Shown here: positions 9,129-18,574 of the stretch, piece after piece
Position numbering within the stretch: position 1 is the stretch's first letter
Layout: each line of letters begins with the position of its first letter
Assembly: GCF_026540895.1 (NCBI RefSeq)
Contig: NZ_JALNUR010000021.1
Span: forward strand, 1 to 63,598
DNA: 63,598 nucleotides
DNA from: Sphingomonas sp. GM_Shp_1
GTDB taxonomy: Bacteria; Pseudomonadota; Alphaproteobacteria; Sphingomonadales; Sphingomonadaceae
Reading direction: 5' to 3'
Program-made: the position numbers and the translations under genes
The notes under the pieces: model-generated
The model's input: the letters and a program-made list of their open reading frames with translations, nothing else
Database searches by the model: none
What the model was told of the DNA's origin: nothing

Positions 9129-10002
9129 CGAAGAGAATTGGGTCCACATCGCCAACGACCATCTGTCGGCGGCGATCAACCCGTTCGGCGCGGAGCTGTC
9201 CTCGTTGAAGGACGCAGCTGGCCGGGAGTTGATGACGAACGCGGACCCGGCCTTCTGGACCGGCCGCGCGCCCTTGCTCTTCCCGGTGATCGGCGTGACC
9301 CGCGACGGCATCCGCCTGAACGGCCAGCATTATCCGATGGCCAAGCACGGCTTTGCCCGCCACTCGACCTTCGAGCTGGTGACGCACGAAGCCACCCGCG
9401 CCGTCTTTTCGCTGGGCGATAGCGAGAAGACCCGGACCTCCTATCCCTTCGCCTTCCGGCTGGAGGCGGAGTTCCGGCTGGAAGAGGCGACGCTGGTGAT
9501 GGAAATCCGCGTCCTCAACCGGGGCGAGGTGCCGATGCCTGCCAGCTTCGGCTTCCACCCTGCCTTTGCCTGGCCGCTGCCTTACGGCGAGCGCCGCGCC
9601 GACCATCGCATCGTCTTCGAGAAGGACGAGCCCACCCGGCTGCGCAAGATCACGCCCGATGGCCTGATCGCCGAGGCGCGCCGCGACAGCCCGCTCGACG
9701 GGCGGGTGCTCCATCTGGCGGACGATTTGTTCACCGAGGACGCGCTGGTCTGGGACCCGGTCGAGAGTCAGGCGCTGACTTATGGTGCCGAGGGTGCACC
9801 GCAATTGCGCATCGCCTTCCCCGACACGCCCAAGCTCGGCATCTGGACCAAGCCCGGCGCGGCCTATGTCTGTGTCGAGCCCTGGCACGGCATCGCCGAT
9901 CCGGAAGGCTTTGACGGCGAGTTTGTCGACAAGCCCGGCGTGTTCGTCGTGCCGGTCGGGGGCGAGAAGGTGATGCAGATGACGGTGACGTTGGCGGGGT
10001 AA
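9121..10002 (+). CDS. Aldose 1-epimerase family protein (LacX-like)
   Basis: A galactose-mutarotase-superfamily protein of 293 residues, made of beta-sandwich-type segments. Conserved-looking signatures include NPFGAELSSL near the N-terminus, HGFARHS, the FGFHPAF motif carrying a likely catalytic His, and VCVEPWHG with the likely catalytic Glu. It is closest to the LacX/YeaD-like branch, whose sugar substrate is usually unknown. The GTG start overlaps the last codons of pheT, which suggests co-translation with the synthetase; I see no metabolic reason for that. A family A repeat follows. Confidence 0.8.
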   Translation: MANEENWVHIANDHLSAAINPFGAELSSLKDAAGRELMTNADPAFWTGRAPLLFPVIGVTRDGIRLNGQHYPMAKHGFARHSTFELVTHEATRAVFSLGDSEKTRTSYPFAFRLEAEFRLEEATLVMEIRVLNRGEVPMPASFGFHPAFAWPLPYGERRADHRIVFEKDEPTRLRKITPDGLIAEARRDSPLDGRVLHLADDLFTEDALVWDPVESQALTYGAEGAPQLRIAFPDTPKLGIWTKPGAAYVCVEPWHGIADPEGFDGEFVDKPGVFVVPVGGEKVMQMTVTLAG

Positions 10003-10009
10003 CCTTCTA

Positions 10010-10115
10010 AAAGCCCCTCCCCTTCAGGGGAGGGGTTGGGGTGGGGCCTATCCATCAGCGTCCCGTTTGCGGTGATGCCCCACCCCCGGCCCCTCCCCTG
10101 AAGGGAAGGGGAGCG
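10010..10115. repeat. Family A palindromic repeat
   Basis: CCCCTCCCCTTCAGGGGAGG begins the element and GGCCCCTCCCCTGAAGGGAA closes it in inverted order, so the whole can fold on itself. It fills the gap between the epimerase gene and prfC. Confidence 0.8.
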
Positions 10116-10230
10116 GTCTGGCCCGAATGGCGCGTGCAAAGCGGGGCCTGTCTTGTGCCACAATTTGCTGTAACAGGCTACGCATCTCGGGCGCCCGGAC
10201 GCCCCATTTCCCTATTCGACAGAGCCGCCC

Positions 10231-11757
10231 ATGACTTCCCCCCGCCGTACCTTCGCGATCATCTCGCACCCTGACGCCGGCAAGACGACGCTGACCGAAA
10301 AGCTGTTGTACTTCGGCGGCGCGATTCACCTGGCGGGCGAGGTCAAGGCGCGGGGCCAGAACCGGCGCGCCCGGTCGGACTGGATGAAGATCGAGCAGCA
10401 GCGCGGCATCTCGGTCACCTCCTCGGTGATGACCTTCGAAAAGGACGGCGTGACCTTCAACCTGCTCGACACGCCGGGCCACGAGGATTTCTCGGAAGAT
10501 ACCTATCGCACCCTGACCGCGGTCGACTCGGCCGTCATGGTCATCGACGCGGCGCGTGGTATCGAGGCGCAGACGCGCAAGCTGTTCGAAGTGTGCCGCC
10601 TGCGCTCGGTGCCGATCATCACCTTCGTCAACAAGGTGGATCGCGAGGGGCGGCCACCCTTCGAGTTGCTCGACGAGATCGCCGACATATTGGCGCTCGA
10701 CGTCGCTCCGATGAGCTGGCCGGTCGGCATGGGCGGGCTGTTCGAGGGGATTCTCGACCTGACTACCGGCAAGGTCAGCCGTCCCGAAGGCGACAGCCGC
10801 GCCTTTCTGGGCAAGGTCGACGCCGATCCGACGCTGCCCGCCGAGATCGCCGAAGAGGTCGAACTGGCCCAGGCGGGGTACGCCGCGTTCGATGGCGAGG
10901 CCTATCGCAACGGCGATTTGACGCCGGTCTATTTCGGCTCCGCGCTGAAGGATTTCGGGGTCGCCGAGCTGATCGACGCGCTCAGCCGCCATGCGCCGCC
11001 GCCCCGGCCCCAGCCCGCCGAGCCCGCGCCGGTGTCGCCGGAGAACAAGGAAGTCACCGGCTTCGTCTTCAAGGTGCAGGCGAATATGGACCCGCAGCAT
11101 CGCGACCGGATCGCGTTCATGCGGCTGTGCTCGGGCACCTTCAAGCGCGGCATGAAGCTGACCCCCACGGGCCATGGCAAGCCGATCGCGGTCCACTCGC
11201 CGATCCTGTTCTTCGCGCAGAATCGCGAAGTCGCGGACGAGGCGTTTCCGGGCGACATCATCGGCATCCCCAATCACGGCACGCTCCGGGTCGGCGATAC
11301 GCTGTCGGAGCGGGCGGATGTCCGCTTCACCGGCCTGCCCAATTTCGCGCCCGAAATCCTGCGCCGCGTCGCGCTGAAGGACCCGACCAAGACCAAGCAG
11401 CTTCGGAAAGCCTTGGACGACATGGCCGAGGAGGGGGTGACCCAGGTCTTCTATCCGGAGATCGGGTCGAACTGGATCATCGGCGTTGTCGGGCAACTCC
11501 AGCTCGACGTGCTGCTGTCGCGGCTGGATGCCGAGTATAAGGTTGCGGCGGGGCTGGAGCCCGCGCCGTTCGACACCGCGCGCTGGATCGCGGCGGACGA
11601 TCCCGCCGACCTGAAGGCGTTCATGGACCTGAACCGCTCGGCCATGGCCAAGGACCGCGACGACAACCCCGTCTTCCTCGCCAAGAGCGCCTGGGAAGTC
11701 GGCTATGTCGCCGATCGCTATCCCAAGGTCCGCTTCCTCGCCACGCGCGAGCGATAA
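10231..11757 (+). CDS. prfC: Peptide chain release factor 3
   Basis: A translational GTPase that removes RF1 or RF2 from the ribosome after termination. It has 508 residues, slightly shorter than the E. coli protein (~529). The P-loop is SHPDAGKTT, switch II is DTPGHEDFSEDT, the G4 motif is NKVD, and the family signature RRARSDWMKIEQQRGIS is intact. Domain II and a C-terminal RF3 domain follow. It is preceded by a family A repeat, and an unknown membrane protein gene follows 58 bp after its stop. Confidence 0.96.
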   Translation: MTSPRRTFAIISHPDAGKTTLTEKLLYFGGAIHLAGEVKARGQNRRARSDWMKIEQQRGISVTSSVMTFEKDGVTFNLLDTPGHEDFSEDTYRTLTAVDSAVMVIDAARGIEAQTRKLFEVCRLRSVPIITFVNKVDREGRPPFELLDEIADILALDVAPMSWPVGMGGLFEGILDLTTGKVSRPEGDSRAFLGKVDADPTLPAEIAEEVELAQAGYAAFDGEAYRNGDLTPVYFGSALKDFGVAELIDALSRHAPPPRPQPAEPAPVSPENKEVTGFVFKVQANMDPQHRDRIAFMRLCSGTFKRGMKLTPTGHGKPIAVHSPILFFAQNREVADEAFPGDIIGIPNHGTLRVGDTLSERADVRFTGLPNFAPEILRRVALKDPTKTKQLRKALDDMAEEGVTQVFYPEIGSNWIIGVVGQLQLDVLLSRLDAEYKVAAGLEPAPFDTARWIAADDPADLKAFMDLNRSAMAKDRDDNPVFLAKSAWEVGYVADRYPKVRFLATRER

Positions 11758-11815
11758 GGCGGAACCCGAGGGCCGTTTCGGGGCTTCAACGGTCATGACC
11801 GAACAGGGACTGACC

Positions 11816-12337
11816 ATGGACCGCCCCGCGATCGAAGCCATTTTTGATGCCAATGAGAAGCTGATTCGCCGGCGCGCGCTGAAGGCCGGGGCGAAGGCGC
11901 TGACCATCGGCACCGAAAGCCTGGCCGAAACGATCGACCAGATCGCCGATGCTTACGGCCTGACCGGCGCGCAGCGGCGCCAGCTGGAGCCCGGTGCGGC
12001 CATCGAGGCGCAGGAGATCGCGGCCAAGCTGAAGGGCTTTGTCGGCCCGGCCGCGATCCTGGGCGATCTGCGTGGCGGATCGGGCCTGTTGTCGCAGGCG
12101 CGCGCGGCGGGAAAGCTGGCCAAGACCGCACGGCGGATCGGCAAGGGCGGGCTGGCCGCCGGTCGGATCGCCGCGCGCGGTGGCCGGGCGGCACGCGGGG
12201 TGCCCTGGGCGGCGCTGGGCGTCGCGGCCTGGGGCGTCGGCAATGGCGGTTGGTTCTGGTGGCGCGCCCATGCCTATAACCGGGCTTGCCGGGATCTGCT
12301 GCTGGGCGCGCAGGGCGGGGTGATTCAGCACCCTTGA
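11816..12337 (+). CDS. Uncharacterised Ala/Gly-rich membrane protein
   Basis: I do not recognise the family. The 173-residue protein starts with an acidic helical segment (DRPAIEAIFDANEKLIRRR), has a Gly/Ala/Arg-rich middle, and carries one probable membrane segment near residues 130-150 (GVPWAALGVAAWGVGNGGWFWW, interrupted by glycines). The ATG at 11816 has AGGGA about eight bases upstream; an in-frame ATG at 11795 is the alternative. It follows prfC on the same strand and converges on merR across a family B repeat. Confidence 0.6.
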   Translation: MDRPAIEAIFDANEKLIRRRALKAGAKALTIGTESLAETIDQIADAYGLTGAQRRQLEPGAAIEAQEIAAKLKGFVGPAAILGDLRGGSGLLSQARAAGKLAKTARRIGKGGLAAGRIAARGGRAARGVPWAALGVAAWGVGNGGWFWWRAHAYNRACRDLLLGAQGGVIQHP

Positions 12338-12354
12338 GGCGGGATTGCAGCCTA

Positions 12355-12431
12355 GCTTTCGACTGAACGGGGTTTGAGGCCCGGACCCGCTCCACACAGC
12401 CGTTCCGCCTGAGCGAAGTCGAAGGCCACGC
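12355..12431. repeat. Family B repeat, short copy
   Basis: Contains TTTCGACTGAACGGGGTTTG and, inverted, CCGTTCCGCCTGAGCGAAG followed by TCGAAGGCCACGCG. The same layout recurs at 17668, 21983 and 31930. It lies between convergent genes. Confidence 0.75.
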
Positions 12432-12437
12432 GCCGCC

Positions 12438-12806
12438 CTATCGCCGTTCCGCCCGATCGTCCCAGGCCAGCGCCTCGACCAGCGAATCGCGGATGTTGCG
12501 CAACATGGTCGCAGGATCGTCTTTCGCCCGCGCCTCGTTGTCCAACAGTTGTTGGACGCCGCGTATGGTATAGGCCTGCTGGTTGAGCAGGTGATCGATG
12601 CGGCGAATCAGGGTCAGGTCTTCGGCGCGGTAATAGCGCCGGTTGCCCGCCCGCTGCACCGGACGAAGCTGCGGGAAACGGCTTTCCCAATAGCGTAGCA
12701 CATGCTGCGCCACGCCGGTTTCCCGCGCAACCTCGCCGATGGTGCGCAGGGCACCATCGGACTTGCCGCCTTCGATGGGACGCTCTGGCCTATCCCGCCG
12801 CGACAA
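12438..12806 (-). CDS. MerR-family transcriptional regulator
   Basis: A 122-residue DNA-binding protein. The N-terminal winged helix-turn-helix spans ~20-90: [20 protein letters not shown] with RRYYRAEDL in the wing, classical MerR hallmarks. A short helical tail follows, with no metal-binding Cys, so the effector is unknown. Its start overlaps the end of ihfA by 17 bp. A MerR gene next to ihfA behind plsX-fabH is a common alphaproteobacterial arrangement, so it is probably co-transcribed with them. Confidence 0.9.
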   Translation of the reverse strand: MSRRDRPERPIEGGKSDGALRTIGEVARETGVAQHVLRYWESRFPQLRPVQRAGNRRYYRAEDLTLIRRIDHLLNQQAYTIRGVQQLLDNEARAKDDPATMLRNIRDSLVEALAWDDRAERR

Positions 12807-13095
12807 TACGATCGCGCATCATCTGGCTCGCGCGGAAGGTCAAGACACGGCGGGGTGCGATGGGCACCTCGATCCCGGTCTTGGGATTGCGGCCGATCCG
12901 CTCCCCCTTGTCGCGCAGCACGAAGGTGCCAAAGCCGGAAATCTTGACGTTCTCACCCCGCGCCAGGGCCTCGCACATCTCGACGAGGATCTGCTCGACC
13001 ACGTCCGCCGAATCGGAGCGGGACAGGCCCACCTCATGATGCAGCGATTCCGCCAAGTCGGCGCGTGTCAGAGTTCCAGCTTTGGTCATGTCCAT
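12790..13095 (-). CDS. ihfA: Integration host factor alpha subunit
   Basis: A small DNA-bending protein of 101 residues in the HU/IHF family. It has the N-terminal helices ([18 protein letters not shown]), the flexible arm with [16 protein letters not shown], and [11 protein letters not shown]. It acts as a heterodimer with IhfB, which is not in this window. Two in-frame ATGs (13095 and 13089) are possible. An 84-bp AT-richer gap separates it from fabH, enough for an additional promoter, though I could not define one. Confidence 0.95.
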   Translation of the reverse strand: MDMTKAGTLTRADLAESLHHEVGLSRSDSADVVEQILVEMCEALARGENVKISGFGTFVLRDKGERIGRNPKTGIEVPIAPRRVLTFRASQMMRDRIVAAG

Positions 13096-13179
13096 CCCCC
13101 AATGGTTTGCAAAGAGCCGATTAACACATCGACTATTGGGACCGAAAGGGATTTATCTTGGTTAATGAAAATCGATTGC

Positions 13180-14148
13180 CTAGAAGCGGATTACTGCCGC
13201 TCCCCAAGTGAAGCCGCCACCCATTGCCTCCAAAACGATCAGATCATTTTCCCGGATGCGCCCGTCCCGAACCGCCGTGTCCAGCGCCAAAGGAACTGAA
13301 GCCGCCGAGGTATTGGCATGGCGATCGACCGTCACGATGACTTTCTCGGCGGGAAGACTCAGCTTGCGCGCGGTGGCATCCAGGATACGGGCATTGGCCT
13401 GATGCGGCACGACCCAGTCGACATCGGCGGCGGACAGCCCGGCCAGTTGCAGCGCTTCTTCCATCACCTGCGCCAGATTGACGACGGCATGGCGAAACAC
13501 TTCGCGACCCTTCATGCGGAGCTTGCCGACCGTGCCGGTGGTCGAAGGGCCGCCATCGACATAGAGCAGGCCGTTGTGGCGCCCATCGGCATGGAGCTTG
13601 GTCGTCAGGATTCCGCGTCCGCCTTCATCGGCGCTCTCGCGGGCCTCTAGCACCATCGCCCCCGCTCCGTCGCCGAACAGGACGCAGGTGGTGCGATCCT
13701 CCCAGTCGAGGATCCGGCTGAAGGTCTCGGCACCGATGACCAGCGCGCGCCGCTGCACACCCGAGCGCAGCATCGCGTCGGCGACCTGCACGGCATAGAG
13801 AAAGCCCGAGCAGACCGCCGCGACATCGAACGCCACGCAGTCGTCGATGCCCAGCATCGTCTGGACCTTGGTCGCGGTGGCAGGAAAGGTCTGGTCCGGG
13901 GTGGCGGTCGCCAGCACGATCAGGTCGATATCCTGCGCCGACAGGCCCGCCGCCGCGATCGCGGCCTTGGCGGCGTCGGCGGCCAGCGTGGCGGTCGTTT
14001 CCTCGGGGCCCGCAATGTGGCGGAAACGGATGCCGGTGCGCTCGACGATCCACTCGTCGGACGTATCCACCTCCTGCGCCAGTTCCTCGTTCGACACCCG
14101 CCGGGTTGGAAGCGCCGAACCCGTACCCGTGACGATCGAACGAATCAT
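13180..14148 (-). CDS. fabH: 3-oxoacyl-ACP synthase III
   Basis: Starts fatty-acid elongation by condensing an acyl-CoA with malonyl-ACP. At 322 residues it is full length. The catalytic triad is visible: Cys113 in AAVCSGF, His249 in VVPHQAN and Asn279 in [10 protein letters not shown]. The final [13 protein letters not shown] is typical. The ATG overlaps the plsX stop by ATGA, so the two are coupled. Confidence 0.97.
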   Translation of the reverse strand: MIRSIVTGTGSALPTRRVSNEELAQEVDTSDEWIVERTGIRFRHIAGPEETTATLAADAAKAAIAAAGLSAQDIDLIVLATATPDQTFPATATKVQTMLGIDDCVAFDVAAVCSGFLYAVQVADAMLRSGVQRRALVIGAETFSRILDWEDRTTCVLFGDGAGAMVLEARESADEGGRGILTTKLHADGRHNGLLYVDGGPSTTGTVGKLRMKGREVFRHAVVNLAQVMEEALQLAGLSAADVDWVVPHQANARILDATARKLSLPAEKVIVTVDRHANTSAASVPLALDTAVRDGRIRENDLIVLEAMGGGFTWGAAVIRF

Positions 14149-15173
14149 GCGGCATCCTCGAAATTCAGGAGATCCTCGGCAATACGCCGGGTCAGGTCGG
14201 CACGCACCATCTTGGCCGCGTTGCCGATCGCGGTGGCGACGCCCAGTTCGGTCGCGCCGCCATGGCTCTTCACCACCACGCCCTTCAGGCCCAGGAAAAC
14301 CGCGCCATTATGGTTGTTGGGGTCGAGGTGATCGCGCAGCAATTCCGTGGCGGGGCGCGAGATCAGGAAGCCGATCTTCGACCGGGTCGAGGAGCGGAAG
14401 GCGCGCTTCAACAGGTCGCCGACGAATCGCGCGGTGCCCTCGGCGGTCTTGAGCGCGATATTGCCCGCAAAGCCGTCGCACACGATGACGTCGACTTCGC
14501 CGCGCGCGAGCTGATTGCCCTCGATGAACCCGGTGAAGTTCAGCGGCAGATGGCTCTGCCCGCGCAGCACGGCGGCGGCGTCGCGAATCTCGTCGGTGCC
14601 CTTCTGGTCCTCGGACCCGATGTTGAGCAGCGCGACGCGCGGATTGTCGAGTTCGAGCAGGATGCGGGCATAGGCCGCGCCCATCACCGCGAATTGCACG
14701 AGGTTGCGCGCATCGCACTCGGTGTTGGCACCCAGGTCGAGCATGACGACGTCATTGTCGCCCAGCGTGGGAAGCGGCGCGGCGAGCGCGGGCCGGTCGA
14801 TGCCGGGCAGGGTGCGCAGGGACAGTTTGGCCATCGCCATCAGTGCGCCGGTATTGCCCGACGATACGGCGGCGGCGGCGCGTCCCCGCTTCACCAAGTC
14901 GATGGCGATGCCCATCGATGTCGTGCGGGCGCGCCGGATTGCCTGGCTCGGCTTCTCGCTGGAGCCGACCACTTCGGGCGCGTGCACGATTTCGGACGCG
15001 GCGGACAGATTGGGATGGGTCTTCAACCCCTCCGCAATCTGTGCCTCGTCCCCGACCAGCAGGAAGCGCATGCCCTCGAAACGGCGTCGCGCTCTGGCGA
15101 CACCGGCCAGCATCACGGCCAGCCCGTCGTCGCCGCCCATCGCATCGACGGCGATCCAGGCGTTATCGGCCAT
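14145..15173 (-). CDS. plsX: Phosphate acyltransferase PlsX
   Basis: Converts acyl-ACP to acyl-phosphate for PlsY, the first step of membrane phospholipid synthesis. It has 342 residues, beginning [11 protein letters not shown], the family's hallmark N-terminus. [10 protein letters not shown] and [13 protein letters not shown] are the other conserved blocks. It lies 39 bp behind rpmF and overlaps fabH, the usual bacterial order linking ribosome protein supply to lipid synthesis. Confidence 0.97.
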   Translation of the reverse strand: MADNAWIAVDAMGGDDGLAVMLAGVARARRRFEGMRFLLVGDEAQIAEGLKTHPNLSAASEIVHAPEVVGSSEKPSQAIRRARTTSMGIAIDLVKRGRAAAAVSSGNTGALMAMAKLSLRTLPGIDRPALAAPLPTLGDNDVVMLDLGANTECDARNLVQFAVMGAAYARILLELDNPRVALLNIGSEDQKGTDEIRDAAAVLRGQSHLPLNFTGFIEGNQLARGEVDVIVCDGFAGNIALKTAEGTARFVGDLLKRAFRSSTRSKIGFLISRPATELLRDHLDPNNHNGAVFLGLKGVVVKSHGGATELGVATAIGNAAKMVRADLTRRIAEDLLNFEDAA

Positions 15174-15212
15174 GCGTTCCTCTAACGGTCATTCCGTTGA
15201 CGGATGGAGGGA

Positions 15213-15392
15213 TCAGCCCTCGACCGACACGACCTCACGGCCGTTATAATGGCCGCAAGCGGTGCACAGATTGTGCGGACGCTTCAGCTCGCCGCAGTTC
15301 GGGCATTCTTGGAATGCCGCGACGGTCAGCGAGTCGTGGCCACGGCGCATGCCGCGCTTGGAGGGCGAAGTCTTTCTCTTGGGGACGGCCAT
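15213..15392 (-). CDS. rpmF: 50S ribosomal protein L32
   Basis: A 59-residue basic ribosomal protein beginning [21 protein letters not shown] zinc-ribbon pattern is present: CPNC and, sixteen residues later, CTAC, followed by GHYNGREVV. It is first in the rpmF-plsX-fabH-ihfA-merR unit, and a promoter lies about 120 bp upstream. Confidence 0.97.
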   Translation of the reverse strand: MAVPKRKTSPSKRGMRRGHDSLTVAAFQECPNCGELKRPHNLCTACGHYNGREVVSVEG

Positions 15393-15512
15393 TGCGGCAC
15401 CTTATCAATTCGAACAATGGGTGGAATACGCCACGGTCAGCACCCATTGCGCGCCCGGATCGAAGGACCCGGCCGCGTGAGCACCCAGCCGGACGCATCG
15501 CGAAGCCCCGCG

Positions 15513-15540
15513 CCTATAGCGAGTTTTGCCGATGTTGCAA
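15513..15540 (-). promoter_or_regulatory. Promoter of the rpmF-plsX-fabH unit
   Basis: On the minus strand TTGCAA (15535-15540) and TATAGG (15513-15518) are separated by 16 bp. The predicted RNA start is near 15505, giving a ~110-base leader before rpmF. It is the best sigma-70-like match in the gap. Confidence 0.6.
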
Positions 15541-15598
15541 GCTTTGCCACGGAATGGCAGGCGGTGTTCAGGTTCAATATACGGAGAATGCGGCACTT

Positions 15599-16036
15599 AT
15601 GGTCTTGCCCGTCACGCTCAGCATCGCGGCGGCGGCCGCCCTGGTCAATCTGTGGCTCGCCCTGCGAATCGTCGTCGGGCGGGTGCGGGGCAAGGTCCTG
15701 CTGGGCGATGGCGGTGATTCGCGACTGGCCAGCGGAATGCGCGCGCAGGCCAATTTCGTCGAGTATGCGCCCTTCGTCCTGATCCTGATGGCGCTGATCG
15801 AGCTGGCGGGGGGATCGTCCTTCTGGCTGTGGGTGCTGGGCGGCGCATTCATCATCGCGCGGATCGGCCATGGCTGGGGCATGATGCGGCCCGCGCCCAA
15901 TATCGGGCGCGCTGGGGGTGCGATGGGAACCTGGGCGATCCTGGCGCTGTTGGCGGGCTGGGCGATCGGGATCGTCTATACCAGCCATGTCGCGCCCATT
16001 AGCGCCACCACCGTCATAAGGATCGACCAGCGATGA
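15599..16036 (+). CDS. MAPEG family membrane protein
   Basis: MAPEG proteins are small four-helix membrane proteins, in eukaryotes glutathione transferases and eicosanoid enzymes; bacterial roles are mostly unknown. The 145-residue product shows four hydrophobic segments and the family pattern MRAQANFVEYAPF, where Asn and Glu contact glutathione in characterised members, plus RIGHGWGM. I chose the ATG at 15599; an in-frame ATG at 15554 would add 15 residues. Its TGA overlaps the start of the M28 peptidase gene. Confidence 0.85.
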   Translation: MVLPVTLSIAAAAALVNLWLALRIVVGRVRGKVLLGDGGDSRLASGMRAQANFVEYAPFVLILMALIELAGGSSFWLWVLGGAFIIARIGHGWGMMRPAPNIGRAGGAMGTWAILALLAGWAIGIVYTSHVAPISATTVIRIDQR

Positions 16037-17661
16037 TTCGTTTTCCCCTCATCGGCATGGCCGCCATCGCGCTGACCGCCGCCGCCCCCGATCCCATCTC
16101 GCCGCAGCGCCTGTCGGACGATGTGAAGACCCTCGCCTCCGACAGCTTCGCGGGACGCGCCCCCGGCACGCCCGGCGAGGCGAAGACGGTCGACTGGCTG
16201 GTCGCCCAGTTCAAGGCGATGGGGCTGCAACCCGGCGGCCCGGACGGGCAGTGGACCCAAGCCGTGCCACTGATTCGGACCCAGGTCGGGCAGGGAGCGA
16301 TTCGTGCGGGCATCATGAAGATGACGCAGGGCGACCAGATCTATGTCTCGACCGTGCGGCCCGTGGACCATGTCGTGATCGAGCATGCCCCGATGGTGTT
16401 TGTCGGCTACGGCGTCCATGCGCCCGAGCGCGGCTGGGACGATTTCAAGGGCGTCGACCTGAAGGGCAAGATTGCCGTCTTCCTGGTCAACGATCCCGAT
16501 TTCGAGGCGGTGGCGGGCGACGATGCCAAGGGCAGGTTCGGCGACCGCCGCATGACCTATTATGGCCGCTGGACCTATAAGTATGAGGAAGCCGCGCGGC
16601 GCGGCGCGATCGGCGCGCTGATCGTTCATGACACGCCCGGCGCGGGCTATGGCTGGGCGACGGTGACGGCGCCGGCGGGCGAGAATTACGATATCGTCCG
16701 TGCCGACCCGCGTTCGCGCGTCCTTCTGCAAGGCTGGCTGTCGGGCGATGCGGCGGCGACGCTGTTCACCGCCGCCGGGCTGGACCTGGCCCAGCAGCGC
16801 AAGGCCGCGCGCCGTGCCGATTTTCGCCCCGTGGCGTTGAAGGGGCAAATCTTCTCCGCCGATCTGCCCGTGACGACCGTGCGTGCCGAGAGCCGCAACG
16901 TGCTGGCGAAACTCCCCGGCAAGACGCACCCCGACGAGGTGGTGATGTTCGGCGCGCATTGGGACGCCTATGGCCGGGGCAAGCCGGATGCGGAAGGACG
17001 GACGATCCGCCCCGGCGCCAATGACGATGCGCTGGGCGTGGCGGGCGTGCTGGAGTTGGCCCGGGCGTTCAAGGCCGCTCCGCCGACCGACCGCAGCCTG
17101 GTCTTCGCGCTCTGGACCGGCGAAGAGCGCGGGCTGCTGGGGTCGGAGACCTATGCGGTGAAGCCGGTCTATCCGCTCGGCAAGACGGTCGCCAACCTGA
17201 CGCTTGACATTCTCCAGACGGCCGGGCCGTCGAAGGACGTGATGCTGGTCGGCGATGGCCAGAACGATCTGGAGGACCGGCTCAAGGCCGCCGCCGCCGC
17301 GCAAGGGCGGGTGGTGACGCCCGAGGCTTTGCCCGAGCGCGGGCTGTTCTACCGCGCGGACCATTTCTCGGTCGCGCGGCGGGGCGTGCCGACCTTGCTG
17401 CTGATGGCGATCAGCGGGGCGCCCGATCTGGTCGCGGGCGGGCGGGCCGCAGGGCAGAAATGGCTCGACGCCTATATGCGCTGCTATCACCAGACCTGCG
17501 ACGCCTGGGACGCGAATTGGGATTTGCGCGGGGCGGCGGCGGATGTCGGGTTGTTCTACCGGATCGGGCGGGACCTGGCCGATGGGCGCGATTGGCCGGA
17601 ATGGCGTGAGGGGTCGGAGTTCAAGGCGATTCGGGGGGAGAGCGCTGCGGAACGGCGGTGA
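16033..17661 (+). CDS. Secreted M28 family zinc aminopeptidase
   Basis: A 542-residue exported peptidase. The first ~18 residues form a short signal peptide (MIRFPLIGMAAIALTAAAP). Residues ~110-290 carry a protease-associated insert, and the C-terminal half is the M28 co-catalytic zinc domain. Likely metal or catalytic residues are His309 and Asp311 (GAHWDAYG), Asp331 (GANDDALG), Glu364/Glu365 (TGEERGLLG), Asp392 and a later His in YRADHFSV. The ATG overlaps the MAPEG stop. A family B repeat follows. The periplasmic location and peptide substrates are inferred. Confidence 0.9.
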   Translation: MIRFPLIGMAAIALTAAAPDPISPQRLSDDVKTLASDSFAGRAPGTPGEAKTVDWLVAQFKAMGLQPGGPDGQWTQAVPLIRTQVGQGAIRAGIMKMTQGDQIYVSTVRPVDHVVIEHAPMVFVGYGVHAPERGWDDFKGVDLKGKIAVFLVNDPDFEAVAGDDAKGRFGDRRMTYYGRWTYKYEEAARRGAIGALIVHDTPGAGYGWATVTAPAGENYDIVRADPRSRVLLQGWLSGDAAATLFTAAGLDLAQQRKAARRADFRPVALKGQIFSADLPVTTVRAESRNVLAKLPGKTHPDEVVMFGAHWDAYGRGKPDAEGRTIRPGANDDALGVAGVLELARAFKAAPPTDRSLVFALWTGEERGLLGSETYAVKPVYPLGKTVANLTLDILQTAGPSKDVMLVGDGQNDLEDRLKAAAAAQGRVVTPEALPERGLFYRADHFSVARRGVPTLLLMAISGAPDLVAGGRAAGQKWLDAYMRCYHQTCDAWDANWDLRGAAADVGLFYRIGRDLADGRDWPEWREGSEFKAIRGESAAERR

Positions 17662-17667
17662 TTCCCT

Positions 17668-17806
17668 TAGCCTTCGACCTCGGCGCTTTGCGCCGAGTTT
17701 ATCCTGAGCGGCTGGCTTGCCAGCCAGCCGAAGGGCTCAGGCTGAACGGGGTTTGGGGAACCCCTATCCCACCAGCCGTTCAGGCTGAGCGAAGTCGAAG
17801 CCCACG
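17668..17806. repeat. Family B repeat, long copy
   Basis: Nested palindromes: TCGGCGCTTTGCGCCGA, GGCTGGCTTGCCAGCC, then GGCTCAGGCTGAACGGGG and its inverted partner CCGTTCAGGCTGAGCGAAG. The copy at 31930 carries the same blocks. It sits between convergent genes and is a probable RNA end. Confidence 0.8.
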
Positions 17807-17814
17807 CGAAACCC

Positions 17815-18492
17815 TCACCCCAATCCCAGCACCCGATCCGCCACGAACGCGTTGCTCTGTCGCTCATGCCCAAAGGTGCTGGGCTGGCCGTGCCCCGGAA
17901 TGAACGCCGTCTCGTTCCCCAGCGGCCAGAGCTTCTCGACGATCGAGCGGATCAGCGTGTCATGATCCCCGCCCGCCATGTCCGACCGTCCGATCGATCC
18001 CTGGAACAGCACGTCGCCGACCAGCGCGAACTTAGACGGCGCGTGGTGGAAGATGACATGCCCGCGCGTATGCCCCGGCGTCTCGTACACATCCAGGGTC
18101 AGGTCGCCGATCGTCACCGTGTCGCCTTCGGATAGCCAGCGGGTCGGCTCCAGCACCTGAGCGGGGATGCCATAGGCCTGGCCGTCCTCGTCCAGCCGCG
18201 CGAGCCAGAAGCGATCCTCCTCCTGCGGCCCCTCGACCGGGATGCCGAGCGAATCGGACAGCGCCTTCGCCCCGCCCGCATGGTCGATATGGCCATGGGT
18301 GAGCAGGATTTTCTCCACCGTCACCCCGGTCTTGGCGAGGGCGTCGTGGATGCGGGGCAGGTCGCCGCCGGGATCGACCACCGCGGCCTTCATCGTCGCG
18401 GTGCACCAGACGATCGAGCAATTCTGCTGGAGCGGGGTGACGGGCACGATCGCGGCGCGGAGCGGGGGCGTGGTCTGGGAAGCATCGGTCAT
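17815..18492 (-). CDS. Metallo-beta-lactamase-fold hydrolase (glyoxalase II-like)
   Basis: A 225-residue zinc hydrolase. The dinuclear metal motif THGHIDHAGG (HxHxDH) is intact, with later metal ligands in GHTRGH, GDVLF and PGHG. This is the YcbL/GloB-like small branch, which acts on thioesters such as S-lactoylglutathione in studied members; the substrate here is not shown. The start MTDASQTTPP was chosen because the upstream extension runs into the pabB promoter region. It is divergent from pabB. Confidence 0.88.
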   Translation of the reverse strand: MTDASQTTPPLRAAIVPVTPLQQNCSIVWCTATMKAAVVDPGGDLPRIHDALAKTGVTVEKILLTHGHIDHAGGAKALSDSLGIPVEGPQEEDRFWLARLDEDGQAYGIPAQVLEPTRWLSEGDTVTIGDLTLDVYETPGHTRGHVIFHHAPSKFALVGDVLFQGSIGRSDMAGGDHDTLIRSIVEKLWPLGNETAFIPGHGQPSTFGHERQSNAFVADRVLGLG

Positions 18493-18574
18493 GGCGTCCG
18501 GGATAGAGACTGGGACAGTCGCGGCCAATCGATACTTGCATGTGCGGGGAAGGGCCGTGCATGGATCGGACGCC

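Noticed and set aside
6714..9311. Long open frame of 865 codons opposite pheT
   Set aside because: It is the GC-biased antisense frame of pheT; its Arg/Gly-rich product has no family feature, while pheS-pheT is certain.
14843..15598. Upstream extension of the MAPEG frame
   Set aside because: It crosses rpmF and its promoter; the MAPEG family begins near the ATG at 15599.
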